From Rhizobiaceae bacterium (GTDB taxonomy: Bacteria; Pseudomonadota; Alphaproteobacteria; Rhizobiales; Rhizobiaceae), in the NCBI GenBank assembly GCA_019635755.1, contig JAHBYW010000001.1, positions 744,001-808,000 of the forward strand: 64,000 bases of DNA, in the 5' to 3' direction. A model generated the notes under the pieces. That model was not told the DNA's origin. It did no database searches and was given only the letters and a program-made list of their open reading frames with translations. The translations under genes and the position numbers were made by a program. Shown here piece after piece: positions 55,241 through 63,889 of this stretch (positions are counted from its first letter, which is position 1; every line of letters starts with the position of its first letter).

Positions 55241-56784
55241 GCGACGATCCCCGCGGCGGCGCGGACGAGCGTCTCGGCATCGAGGCCGGCGTTGTCGAAA
55301 GTCGCTGCAACCCGCCCCTCGCGCATCACGACGACCCGGTCCGACATGCCGAGGATCTCGGGAAGTTCCGACGAGACCATGATGACGGACAAACCCTGCT
55401 CGACGAGTTCCGCCATGAAGGCATGGACGGCCGCTTTCGAGCCGATGTCGATGCCCTTGGTCGGTTCGTCGAGGATGATCAGCTTCGGCTCGGTGGCCAG
55501 CCATTTGGCGATGACTACCTTCTGCTGATTGCCACCTGACAACGTGCCGACATCCTGGCTCAGCGACGAGGCCCTCAGATCCAAGCGCTCCGTGAAGGTG
55601 CGCGCCAGCCTGAACTCTTCTGCCAGGCGCAGGACGCCCGATTTCGACGTTCTCGCGAGCGATGGCAGCGAGACGTTCTTGAAGATCGGCATGCCGATGA
55701 CCACGCCCTGGCGGCCGCGTTCCTCGGGCACGTAGACGATACCGGCATCTATCGAATCGGCCGCCGTCCGCGGTGCGATCCTATGTCCCGCCAGGGTTAT
55801 CGATCCGGCGCTGGTCCCCGTCATGCCCGCGATCGCCTGCATGACCTCACTGCGCCCGGCGCCGACCAGCCCGTAGAAACCGAGGATTTCCCCCTGCCTG
55901 AGCTCGAAGCTCACGCGATCGAATTCCGTCGGGTGGGACAGTCCGTCGACTGTGAGAAGCGGGCCGCCGATGTTGGGTTGCCGTTCCGGGAAGATGTGGT
56001 CGACGGCGCGACCCACCATCATGCGTACGATGTCGTTCTGCGACGTGTCGGCTACCATGCCCTCGCCGACCATCTCTCCGTCGCGGAACACCGTAAAGCG
56101 GTCGGCGATGCGGTAGATCTCGTCGAACTTGTGGCTGATGAAGAGGATCGCCTTCCCCTCGCCTTTCAGGAACGCGACCAGGTCGAACAGCTCGCCGATC
56201 TCCTTGGCCGAAAGCGCGGCGGTCGGCTCGTCCATGATGACGATGCGCGCGTCGATCGACATGGCGCGGGCGACCGCGACGAGATGCTTGTTGGCGATGC
56301 CGAGGTCGCGCAGCCGGGTATCGGCGTCGATATGGCCGGCGCCCATGCGCTTCAGCACGTCGGCCGCCTGCCGGCGCATCGCCCGCCAGTCGATCAGACC
56401 GATCCGCGTGCGCGGCGCATGGCCGAGATAGACGTTCTCGGCGACGGACAGGTCGTCGAAAAGGACGGTTTCCTGGTGGATGGCCGTGATGCCGTGCCGA
56501 AACGCATGTTCGGCACCTTGCAGCCTGACGGCATCGCCGCTGACCCGGATTTCGCCTTCGTCGGGGCGGTAGATGCCGGTGAGTATCTTGACCAGCGTCG
56601 ACTTGCCGGCGCCGTTCTCGCCGATCAGCGCGGTGACCTGGCCGGGATAGAGCGAGAGGCTGACGTCGTGCAGCGCGCGGACGCCCGGGAACGATTTGCT
56701 CACGCCCGAGAGCGAGAGGAGCGGCTGGGCCACTGCGGTGCCCGGTTCGAGTTCCCCTGCGCGCAGGGCGGCTGCGGTATGCAT
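55237..56784 (-). CDS. rhaT: L-rhamnose ABC transporter ATP-binding protein RhaT
   Basis: 515 residues with two ABC domains. First Walker [10 protein letters not shown], then HQETVLFDDLSVAENVYLG and [15 protein letters not shown]. Second domain [63 protein letters not shown] and DEPTKGID. Start ATG 56784 with GGAAAG upstream. This is the ABC component named RhaT in rhizobia, unrelated to the E. coli rhamnose symporter of that name. Confidence 0.93.
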   Translation of the reverse strand: MHTAAALRAGELEPGTAVAQPLLSLSGVSKSFPGVRALHDVSLSLYPGQVTALIGENGAGKSTLVKILTGIYRPDEGEIRVSGDAVRLQGAEHAFRHGITAIHQETVLFDDLSVAENVYLGHAPRTRIGLIDWRAMRRQAADVLKRMGAGHIDADTRLRDLGIANKHLVAVARAMSIDARIVIMDEPTAALSAKEIGELFDLVAFLKGEGKAILFISHKFDEIYRIADRFTVFRDGEMVGEGMVADTSQNDIVRMMVGRAVDHIFPERQPNIGGPLLTVDGLSHPTEFDRVSFELRQGEILGFYGLVGAGRSEVMQAIAGMTGTSAGSITLAGHRIAPRTAADSIDAGIVYVPEERGRQGVVIGMPIFKNVSLPSLARTSKSGVLRLAEEFRLARTFTERLDLRASSLSQDVGTLSGGNQQKVVIAKWLATEPKLIILDEPTKGIDIGSKAAVHAFMAELVEQGLSVIMVSSELPEILGMSDRVVVMREGRVAATFDNAGLDAETLVRAAAGIVA

Positions 56785-56810
56785 CTTTCCGGCCCTGCTG
56801 TCTTGAACAT

Positions 56811-56836
56811 GGCGGCGAGGCCGGAGCCTCGCCGCC
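56811..56836 (-). promoter_or_regulatory. Perfect stem-loop between rhaS and rhaT
   Basis: GGCGGCGAGGC and GCCTCGCCGCC pair perfectly around a four-base loop, starting 18 bases after the rhaS stop on the transcribed strand. No T-run. Same placement as the hairpins after the opp and fucose binding-protein genes. Confidence 0.65.
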
Positions 56837-56854
56837 AACCAGTCCTGGGAGAGA

Positions 56855-57850
56855 CTAATAGATCTTGGAGAACTCTTCGATGTTCGACTTGTCGAACTGG
56901 AAGGGCGCTGCCATCGCCGCCGAGTTTGTATCGTCCAGCGTGATCTCGCCGACCTTGCCGATGGAGATCTTCGCGCCCGGCTTGGCTTCGACCTTCTTGG
57001 TCGCGAGCTGGTGGGCGATGTAGACCGCCGAGTAGCCGAGGTCGATCGGGTTCCACAGCGCCACGGCCTGCGAGGAGCCGTTGTCGATGAACTGCTTGAA
57101 CTCGGACGGCAGGGCGAGGCCGGTGACATTGACCTTCCCGATCAGGCCCATGTCCGTGACCACCTGCGCGGCCGCGACGACGCCGACAGTGGTCGGGGCG
57201 ATGATGGCCTTGAGGTTCGGGTAGGACGCGATCAGCCCCTTGGCTTCGTTGGTCGACTTCACCGAGTCGTCATCGCCATAAACGGTCGCGACGAGGTTGA
57301 TCTTCGGGAACTTCTCCGGAAGGATCTTCTTGGCCGCCTCGATCCAGGCGTTCTGGTTGGTCGCGGTCGACGATGCCGACAGGATCGCCACGTCGCCGCC
57401 TTCCGGCAGGTAGTCGGCGGCGAGCTTGATGATCGTCTCGCCGATCAGATCGGTGTCCGACGGGTTCAGGTGCATCTGACGGCCTTCGGCCGCCACGCCC
57501 GAATCCCAGGAGATGACGGTGATTCCGCGTTCCATCGCCTTCTTCAGCACCGGAACCAGCGCGTCCGGGTCGTTGGCCGACACGGCGATGGCGTTGACGT
57601 TCTGGGCGATCAGCGAGTTGATGATCTCGACCTGGCCTTCGGCGGTCGCCGCGGTCGGCCCGGTGTAGATGACCTCGATGCCGCCGAGTTCCTTGGCGGC
57701 TTCCTGCGCGCCCTTGTTGGCGGCATCGAAGAAGCCGTTGCCGAGAGCCTTGACCACCAGTGCGATCTTCATGTCCTGCGCGCTCGCAGGCATGGCAAAC
57801 ATCGCGGCCGCCACGGCCGCCGCCGCCAGAAATTTCCTTACGATGCTCAT
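56855..57850 (-). CDS. rhaS: L-rhamnose ABC transporter substrate-binding protein RhaS
   Basis: 331 residues, periplasmic-binding-protein class I. Signal peptide MSIVRKFLAAAAVAAAMFAMPASAQ, then DMKIALVVKALGNGFFDAANKGAQEAAKEL. GRQMHLNPSDTDLIGETIIKLAADYL and LNP-type sequences fit rhizobial RhaS. In rhizobia RhaS denotes this binding protein, not the E. coli AraC-type activator. First transport gene of the operon, 48 bases after rhaR. Confidence 0.94.
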   Translation of the reverse strand: MSIVRKFLAAAAVAAAMFAMPASAQDMKIALVVKALGNGFFDAANKGAQEAAKELGGIEVIYTGPTAATAEGQVEIINSLIAQNVNAIAVSANDPDALVPVLKKAMERGITVISWDSGVAAEGRQMHLNPSDTDLIGETIIKLAADYLPEGGDVAILSASSTATNQNAWIEAAKKILPEKFPKINLVATVYGDDDSVKSTNEAKGLIASYPNLKAIIAPTTVGVVAAAQVVTDMGLIGKVNVTGLALPSEFKQFIDNGSSQAVALWNPIDLGYSAVYIAHQLATKKVEAKPGAKISIGKVGEITLDDTNSAAMAAPFQFDKSNIEEFSKIY

Positions 57851-57898
57851 CAGATCTTTCCTCCCTTGAGCGGTTGCATTCCCATCAGCGCCGCGGGC

Positions 57899-58711
57899 TC
57901 ACGCCTGCAGCGAAGATTCCTCCGTCGTGACAGCGCGCGAGCTTTTCGCGACGATCAGTGAGACGCCGGCGTTTTCCAGCATCTTGGCGTCGCTGTCCTC
58001 CAGACCGGCGTCGGTGATGACGGTCGAGATGCGCGACAGACCGCACAGGATCAGGCTGGAGCGCTGACGGAATTTCGATGAGTCGACCAGCACGACGAGC
58101 TCGTCCGCCTGATCGATCAGCTTCTGCTCGGCCTGGATGAGCAGAGGGTCGCCCTCCATCAGCCCGAGGGGACCGAGGCCCTGCGCGCCCATGAACATGC
58201 GTTTGGCGTAGAAGTTGCGCGTCACGTCGTTCTCGAACGGTGACAGGATGATGTTCTGCTCACGGTAGATCGTGCCGCCTGACAGCATCACGGTGTTCTT
58301 CGAGTGCTTCAGCAGGTGGTCGGCGATCGGGAACGAATTGGTGAAGATGGTCATCCGGCGGTTCGCCAGGAAATGCACCATCTGGAAGGTCGTCGTGCCG
58401 CCATTGATGATGATCGGATCGCCGTCCTTGCACAGCTCCACCGCTTCGCGAGCGATGGCACGCTTCTCGCCCACATGCATCGTCTCGTTGACGCTGAAAG
58501 GGCGTCCGGCGATGCCCATGAACTGCGGAGGCGTGATCGATTCGGCACCGCCGCGAACGCGGCGCAGACGCTTCTGCAGATGAAGCGCGGCGATGTCACG
58601 CCGGATCGTCGCCTCCGACGAGTCCGTCAGTTCGACCAGTTCCGGCACCGTCACCACAGGCTTTTCCTGGACGGCGGACAGAATGATCCGATGGCGCTCT
58701 TTCTCGTGCAT
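57899..58711 (-). CDS. rhaR: DeoR family repressor RhaR
   Basis: 270 residues from ATG 58711 (GGGAGGAG upstream; an ATG 33 bases earlier lacks one). N-terminal HTH: MHEKERHRIILSAVQEKPVVTVPELVELTDSSEATIRRDIAALHLQKRLRRVRGGA, the DeoR signature. The C-terminal sugar-phosphate isomerase-like domain includes IINGGTTTFQMVHFLANRRMTIFTNS and VLVDSSKFRQRSSLI. It represses rhaRSTPQUK and rhaDI in R. leguminosarum, and the inverted 20-bp elements just upstream are its likely sites. Confidence 0.93.
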   Translation of the reverse strand: MHEKERHRIILSAVQEKPVVTVPELVELTDSSEATIRRDIAALHLQKRLRRVRGGAESITPPQFMGIAGRPFSVNETMHVGEKRAIAREAVELCKDGDPIIINGGTTTFQMVHFLANRRMTIFTNSFPIADHLLKHSKNTVMLSGGTIYREQNIILSPFENDVTRNFYAKRMFMGAQGLGPLGLMEGDPLLIQAEQKLIDQADELVVLVDSSKFRQRSSLILCGLSRISTVITDAGLEDSDAKMLENAGVSLIVAKSSRAVTTEESSLQA

Positions 58712-58754
58712 GGCTCCTCCCAGCCGCAACCATCTAGGCAGCATCTCCGCGCAG

Positions 58755-58827
58755 TGTCAATCAAGATCGATCAAATTATTCCATGTTGCACTGCAGTATG
58801 ATCGTTCTTGATCGTTTCTGATTGACA
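58755..58827. promoter_or_regulatory. Divergent rha promoter with two inverted 20-bp operator elements
   Basis: TGTCAATCA-AGAT-CGATCAA at 58755-58774 is repeated in inverse orientation at 58808-58827 (TTGATCG-TTTC-TGATTGACA). All 16 conserved positions match; only the four-base spacers differ. The elements flank 33 bases that must contain promoter sequences for rhaR or rhaD. DeoR proteins bind repeated elements of this kind, so RhaR is the obvious ligand. Confidence 0.75.
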
Positions 58828-58898
58828 GCCTCGGAGGCGAGGTGCATGACTCGCGGCAATTCGCGCTGGTGATGCCCGCGCCGGGAGGACTGCACATC

Positions 58899-61001
58899 AT
58901 GTTGGAAACGCGCTCCGCCACGCGTCTCGTCGATCTTTGGGACGATGCGAAGGCCGCGACCATGAGCGAATCCGAGCGGCTGCTCTATCGTTCGAACCTT
59001 CTCGGCTCCGACAAGCGCATCACAAACTACGGCGGCGGCAACACCTCGGCGAAGGTGATGGAAACCGACCCTCTGAGCGGCCGGCAGGTCGAGGTTCTCT
59101 GGGTCAAGGGATCCGGTGGCGACGTCGGCACGATCAGGCGCGACGGTTTCGCCACGCTTTACATGGAGAAGCTGGAAGCGCTGAAGAAGCTCTACCGGGG
59201 CGTCGCGCACGAGGACGAGATGGTGGGATATCTTCCCCACTGCACCTTCAACCTCAATCCGCGCGCCGCGTCCATCGATACGCCGTTGCACGCCTATGTG
59301 CCCCGCAATCATGTCGATCACATGCACCCCGACGCGGTGATCGCGATCGCCGCCGCGAAGGACAGCAAGGCGCTGACGAAGCACATCTATGGCGACGAGA
59401 TCGGCTGGCTCCCCTGGAAGCGACCCGGCTTCGAACTGGGGCTTTGGCTGGAGAAGTTCGCGCGGGAGAACCCGAAGGCGGTCGGCGTCGTCCTGGAAAG
59501 CCATGGGCTCTTCACATGGGCCGACACCGCCAAGGACTGCTACGAGACGACCATCCGCATCATCAACCGCGCCATCGAGTTCTTCGAGGCGGAAGGACGC
59601 GGCAAGGCCGCCTTCGGCGGCGAGGTCGTCCGGGCGCTGCCGGCGAACGAACGCCGCGTGATCGCGGCGAAGCTGATGCCTGCGATCCGTGGCATGATCT
59701 CGGCGAAGGAGCGCAAGGTCGGCCATTTCGACGACCAGGCCGCGGTGCTCGACTTCGTCGGCTCGCGCGACATGCGCCGGCTGGCGGCGCTGGGCACCAG
59801 TTGTCCCGACCATTTCCTGCGGACGAAGATCAGCCCGCTGGTCGTCGATTTCGATCCGGCGGAACCGGACATGGACAGGACGCTTGCGGCCCTGCCGGCA
59901 GCGCTCGAAGCGTACCGCAAGGGTCATGCCGCCTATTACGAGCGCTGCAAGCGTGGGGATTCGCCGCCGATGCGCGACCCCAATGCCGTCGTCTATCTGG
60001 TGCCGGGCGTCGGCATGATAACCTTCGCCAAGGACAAGGCGACCGCTCGGATCTCCGGCGAGTTTTACGTCAACGCCATCAATGTGATGCGCGGCGCCTC
60101 CACCGTCTCGGACTACATGGGTCTGCCCGAGCAGGAGGCCTTCGACATCGAGTACTGGCAGCTCGAGGAGGCCAAGCTCCAGCGGCTGCCCAAGCCGAAA
60201 CCGCTGGCGGGCCAGGTCGCGCTGGTGACGGGCGGCGCCGGCGGAATCGGCCGTGCCACCGCGCAGCGGCTGCTGGCCGACGGCGCGTGCGTGGTGCTGG
60301 CCGACATCGACGAGGCCGCGCTGGCCAGTGCGGAAGCCGATCTCGGCACGTCGGCCGGCAAGGACTTCGTCCGCGCGGTAACACTCGACGTCACCAGGGA
60401 AGATGCCGTGATCGCCGGTTTCGCGGAGACGGCGGTCGAGTTCGGCGGCATCGACATCCTCGTCTCCAATGCCGGCCTTGCCTCGTCCGCACCGATCGAA
60501 GAGACGACGCTCACGCTCTGGAACAGGAACATGGACATCCTGGCGACCGGCTACTTCCTGGTCAGCCGCGAGGCGTTCCGGATGTTCCGGGCGCAGAAGA
60601 TCGGTGGCAACGTCGTCTTCGTCGCCTCGAAGAACGGGCTGGCAGCGTCACCCAACGCCGCCGCCTATTGCACGGCCAAGGCCGCCGAGATCCATCTTGC
60701 CCGCTGCCTGGCGCTGGAAGGCGCGGAAGCGCAGATCCGCGTCAATGTGGTGAACCCCGACGCGGTGCTGCGTGGCTCCAAGATCTGGACCGGCGAGTGG
60801 AAGGAGCAGCGCGCCGCCGCGTACAAGATGTCCACCGACGATCTCGAGGAGCACTACCGCTCGCGCTCGATGCTGAAGCGTTCGGTGTTCCCGGAAGACA
60901 TTGCGGAGGCGATCTATTTCTTCGCCTCGGACATGTCGGCCAAGTCGACAGGCAACATCATCAATGTCGACGCCGGCAATGCGCAGAGTTTCACACGGTA
61001 G
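58899..61001 (+). CDS. rhaD: Bifunctional rhamnulose-1-phosphate aldolase / L-lactaldehyde dehydrogenase RhaD
   Basis: 700 residues from ATG 58899 (GGGAGGA upstream; ATG 58842 is less likely). N-terminal class II aldolase domain (about 1-400: ITNYGGGNTSAK, HMHPDAVIAIAAAKDS with metal-site histidines, VLESHGLFTWAD) cleaves rhamnulose 1-phosphate to dihydroxyacetone phosphate and L-lactaldehyde. C-terminal SDR domain (about 430-700: ALVTGGAGGIGRATAQ, VFVASKNGLAASPNAAAYCTAKAA) oxidises the aldehyde to L-lactate. Divergent from rhaR. First gene of rhaDI. Confidence 0.94.
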   Translation: MLETRSATRLVDLWDDAKAATMSESERLLYRSNLLGSDKRITNYGGGNTSAKVMETDPLSGRQVEVLWVKGSGGDVGTIRRDGFATLYMEKLEALKKLYRGVAHEDEMVGYLPHCTFNLNPRAASIDTPLHAYVPRNHVDHMHPDAVIAIAAAKDSKALTKHIYGDEIGWLPWKRPGFELGLWLEKFARENPKAVGVVLESHGLFTWADTAKDCYETTIRIINRAIEFFEAEGRGKAAFGGEVVRALPANERRVIAAKLMPAIRGMISAKERKVGHFDDQAAVLDFVGSRDMRRLAALGTSCPDHFLRTKISPLVVDFDPAEPDMDRTLAALPAALEAYRKGHAAYYERCKRGDSPPMRDPNAVVYLVPGVGMITFAKDKATARISGEFYVNAINVMRGASTVSDYMGLPEQEAFDIEYWQLEEAKLQRLPKPKPLAGQVALVTGGAGGIGRATAQRLLADGACVVLADIDEAALASAEADLGTSAGKDFVRAVTLDVTREDAVIAGFAETAVEFGGIDILVSNAGLASSAPIEETTLTLWNRNMDILATGYFLVSREAFRMFRAQKIGGNVVFVASKNGLAASPNAAAYCTAKAAEIHLARCLALEGAEAQIRVNVVNPDAVLRGSKIWTGEWKEQRAAAYKMSTDDLEEHYRSRSMLKRSVFPEDIAEAIYFFASDMSAKSTGNIINVDAGNAQSFTR

Positions 61002-61004
61002 AAT

Positions 61005-61139
61005 GGTGCATCCTTGGAGGCTCGGGCCGCTCGCGTCTCGGGACGAGGACCGATGATGCTTGGCGCGATCGTAGACGAAGGCCGCCGACGCCCTCGTCCT
61101 GAGGTGAGAGCGTGAAGGGCGAGCCTCGAAGGATGCACC
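61005..61139. repeat. Long palindromic repeat between rhaD and rhaI
   Basis: GGTGCATCCTTGGAGGCTCG (61005-61024) and CGAGCCTCGAAGGATGCACC (61120-61139) are inverted with one mismatch. The interior also has partly paired CTCGTCC/GGACGAG segments. This is a dispersed element type frequent in Mesorhizobium intergenic DNA. It starts just after the rhaD stop. Confidence 0.8.
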
Positions 61140-61167
61140 ACCTGTGAGCCGACACCTGGGGAGCACT

Positions 61168-62460
61168 TTGAACGAGCACCTGATCTCCACCGACATTCTC
61201 GGCGAGCATAACGCGTCCCGCGAAGCCGCCTTGCGCAGCGACTACGCCGCGCTGGGCGAACAGCTCTCCCGCCGCGGCATTTCCATCGATGCGATCAAGG
61301 CGAAGGTCGCGGTCTTCGGCGTCGCCATCCCGTCCTGGGGCGTCGGCACCGGCGGCACCCGTTTCGCCCGCTTCCCCGGCGAGGGGGAACCGCGCGACAT
61401 CTTCGACAAGATCGAGGACTGCGCCGTCATCGCGCAACTGACGCAGGCGACGCCGACCGTGTCGCTGCACATCCCGTGGGACAAGGCCGATCCGAAACGG
61501 CTGAAGCAGGCGGCCTCGCGCTTCGGGCTCGGCTTCGACGCGATGAACTCCAACACCTTCTCCGACGCAAAGGGCCAGCCGCTTTCTTACAAGTACGGCT
61601 CGCTCAGTCACGCCGATGCCGGCGTGCGCCGGCAGGCAGTCGAGCACAATCTCGAATGCATCGAGATCGGCAGGACGCTCGGCTCGAAGGCGCTGACGGT
61701 TTGGATCGGCGACGGCTCCAACTTCCCCGGACAGGTGAACTTCGCGAAGACCTTCCGCCGCTACCTCGACGCGATGGCAGAGATCTATGGGGGGCTGCCA
61801 GAGGACTGGCGGCTCTTTACCGAGCACAAGATGTATGAGCCCGCCTTCTATTCGACCGTCGTGCAGGACTGGGGCAGCAACTATCTGATCGCCCGGGAGC
61901 TCGGCCCGAAGGCATATTGTCTCGTCGATCTCGGCCACCACGCGCCGAACGTCAACATCGAGATGATCGTCTCGCGGCTGATCCAGTTCGGCAAGCTGGG
62001 CGGCTTCCACTTCAACGATTCGAAATATGGCGACGACGACCTCGATTCCGGTTCGATAGACCCCTACCGCCTCTTCCTCGTCTTCAACGAACTGGTCGAT
62101 GCCGAACTGTCGGGCGCCGAGGGGTTCGATCCCGCACACATGCTCGACCAGAGCCACAACGTCACCGACCCGATCGAGAGCCTGATGCTGTCGGCGACCG
62201 AAGTGCAGCGCGCCTATGCACAGGCGCTGCTGGTCGACCGCAAGGCGCTCGAATCGCATCAGGGTTCGAACGATGCGCTGATGGCGACGCAGACACTGAA
62301 GGCGGCCTACCGTACCGACGTCGGCCCGATTCTGGCCATGGCGCGGCTGGAGAAGGGCGGCGCCATCGATCCCGTCGCGGCATACCGCGCAGCCGGCTAC
62401 CGAGCGAAAGTCGCCGCCGAGCGCCCCGCATCGGCCGCGGGCGGGGGCGGCATCGTCTAA
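61168..62460 (+). CDS. rhaI: L-rhamnose isomerase RhaI (rhizobial/Pseudomonas stutzeri type)
   Basis: Converts L-rhamnose to L-rhamnulose. About 430 residues, TIM-barrel isomerase of the type found in Rhizobium and P. stutzeri, distinct from E. coli RhaA. VSLHIPWDK, NLECIEIGRTLGSKALTVWIGDGSNFPG, FTEHKMYEPAFYSTVVQDWG, CLVDLGHHAPNVNIEMIVSRL and GGFHFNDSKYGDDDLDSGS hold the metal ligands. TTG 61168 is preferred because GGGGAG stands five bases upstream; GTG 61144 is in frame and adds eight residues but abuts the repeat. Its last 4 bases overlap livF, which is convergent. Confidence 0.93.
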   Translation: MNEHLISTDILGEHNASREAALRSDYAALGEQLSRRGISIDAIKAKVAVFGVAIPSWGVGTGGTRFARFPGEGEPRDIFDKIEDCAVIAQLTQATPTVSLHIPWDKADPKRLKQAASRFGLGFDAMNSNTFSDAKGQPLSYKYGSLSHADAGVRRQAVEHNLECIEIGRTLGSKALTVWIGDGSNFPGQVNFAKTFRRYLDAMAEIYGGLPEDWRLFTEHKMYEPAFYSTVVQDWGSNYLIARELGPKAYCLVDLGHHAPNVNIEMIVSRLIQFGKLGGFHFNDSKYGDDDLDSGSIDPYRLFLVFNELVDAELSGAEGFDPAHMLDQSHNVTDPIESLMLSATEVQRAYAQALLVDRKALESHQGSNDALMATQTLKAAYRTDVGPILAMARLEKGGAIDPVAAYRAAGYRAKVAAERPASAAGGGGIV

Positions 62461-63143
62461 ACCCCGAGATACCGGTCGCGAACCGCAACATCCACGTCGA
62501 GTGCGCGGCCCGTCCACACGCTGCGCCCATTTTCCAGGATCACGCAGCGATCCGCGACGGGAAGCAGTTCGCTCAACGTCTTGTCCACGACCAGGATCGA
62601 CTGCCCGTTCGCCTTGAGGGTCTGGATGGCGCGCCAGATGTCCTGGCGGACCACCGGCGCCAGGCCCTCGGTCGCCTCGTCCAGCACCAGGAGCGTGGGG
62701 TTTGTCGTCAGCGCTCGTCCGATCGCGAGCATCTGCTGCTCGCCGCCGGAGAGGGTCCGGGCAAACTGCCCTCCACGCTCCGCCAGCCTTGGAAAAAGCC
62801 CTTCCACCTTCGCTTTGTCCCAACGCCCCGGTCGGGCGGCGGCAAGCAGGTTCTCCGCAACCGTCAGGTTCGGAAAGCAGCGGCGGCCCTCGGGAACCAG
62901 TCCGAGTCCCTGCCGTGCGATTACATGAGGCGGCGCGCGGAAGATGTCGTCTCCGCCGAACTCGAGAACCCCGGCAACCGGCGTCGTCAGGTTGAAGATC
63001 GCACGGATCGTCGTCGTCTTGCCCATTCCGTTGCGGCCCAGCAGTGCCACCACCTCGCCCTCGCCGACGTCGAGGTCGACGCCGAAGAGTGCCTGGGTCG
63101 GACCGTAGGCTGCCTGGAGGCCGGCGACATGCAGCAGCCTCAT
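62457..63143 (-). CDS. livF: Branched-chain amino acid ABC transporter ATP-binding protein LivF
   Basis: 228 residues. Walker A GRNGMGKTT, signature TLSGGEQQMLAIGRALTTNP and Walker B LLVLDEATEGLAP are typical of LivF. Starts ATGA over the livG stop, so it is coupled. The transported substrate could be branched-chain amino acids or another amide or short-chain compound, since the Liv family is broad and the binding protein is outside the window. Confidence 0.93.
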   Translation of the reverse strand: MRLLHVAGLQAAYGPTQALFGVDLDVGEGEVVALLGRNGMGKTTTIRAIFNLTTPVAGVLEFGGDDIFRAPPHVIARQGLGLVPEGRRCFPNLTVAENLLAAARPGRWDKAKVEGLFPRLAERGGQFARTLSGGEQQMLAIGRALTTNPTLLVLDEATEGLAPVVRQDIWRAIQTLKANGQSILVVDKTLSELLPVADRCVILENGRSVWTGRALDVDVAVRDRYLGV

Positions 63144-63889
63144 GCCCCGTCTCCCAGATAGGCGCGCCTGACCTCCGGATCGCGGCGTATCTCGTTGACC
63201 GTGCCGGTCGCGATGATGCGGCCGTAGACGAGAACGGAGACCCGGTCAGCCAGGGCGAACACGGCCTCCATGTCATGCTCGACGAGCAGGATGGGCGCCT
63301 CGTCGCGCAACCCTGCGAGGAACGACGTCAGCGCCTTCGATCCCTCCGGCCCCATGCCGGCCATCGGCTCGTCGAGCAGGAATGCCTTCGGGCCGGTCGC
63401 CAACGCGATCGCAATCTCCAGCAGACGGCGCTCACCGTGTGACAGCTCGGCCGCGGGCACGGCCGCGCGTTCGGCCAGCCTGACGCGCGCGAGCACCGCC
63501 ATCGCAGGCTCGGTAAGCGTTCGATCCGAGCGAATGTCCTTGAAGAAGCGGAAGCTCGATCCCTGCCGCGCCTGCAGCGCAAGCATGACATTGCGCAGCG
63601 CAGAGAACTCGAGCGCGACGGAGGAGACCTGGAAGGTTCGCGCCAGCCCGAGCCGCACCCGTTCTGCCATGTGAAGGCCCGCGATGTCGCGACCGTCGAA
63701 CCGCAGCGTTCCGGTGTCGGGCTTCAGCGTGCCGGCAATCTGGTGGATCAGCGTCGACTTGCCCGCCCCATTCGGGCCGATCAACGCGTGAACCTCGCCC
63801 GGCCTCAGATCGAGACTGACATCATCGGTCGCTTTCAGCGCGCCGAAGCTCTTGCTGAGGCCGACGAGCTGGAGGATCGGCTCAGCCAT
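63140..63889 (-). CDS. livG: Branched-chain amino acid ABC transporter ATP-binding protein LivG
   Basis: 249 residues from ATG 63889. Walker A GPNGAGKST, FQVSSVALEFSALRNVMLAL, ELSHGERRLLEIAIALATGPKAFLLDEPMAGMGPE and ILLVEHDMEAVFALADRVSVL are LivG features; the long FxVSxVFxxLT-like region is characteristic. A longer open frame begins inside livM and is rejected. Overlaps livM by 8 bases and livF by 4. Confidence 0.93.
   Translation of the reverse strand: MAEPILQLVGLSKSFGALKATDDVSLDLRPGEVHALIGPNGAGKSTLIHQIAGTLKPDTGTLRFDGRDIAGLHMAERVRLGLARTFQVSSVALEFSALRNVMLALQARQGSSFRFFKDIRSDRTLTEPAMAVLARVRLAERAAVPAAELSHGERRLLEIAIALATGPKAFLLDEPMAGMGPEGSKALTSFLAGLRDEAPILLVEHDMEAVFALADRVSVLVYGRIIATGTVNEIRRDPEVRRAYLGDGA

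Noticed and set aside
55237-57850. E. coli-type names for rhaS and rhaT (AraC activator and symporter)
   Set aside because: The encoded proteins are a periplasmic binding protein and a double ABC ATPase; the rhizobial naming applies.
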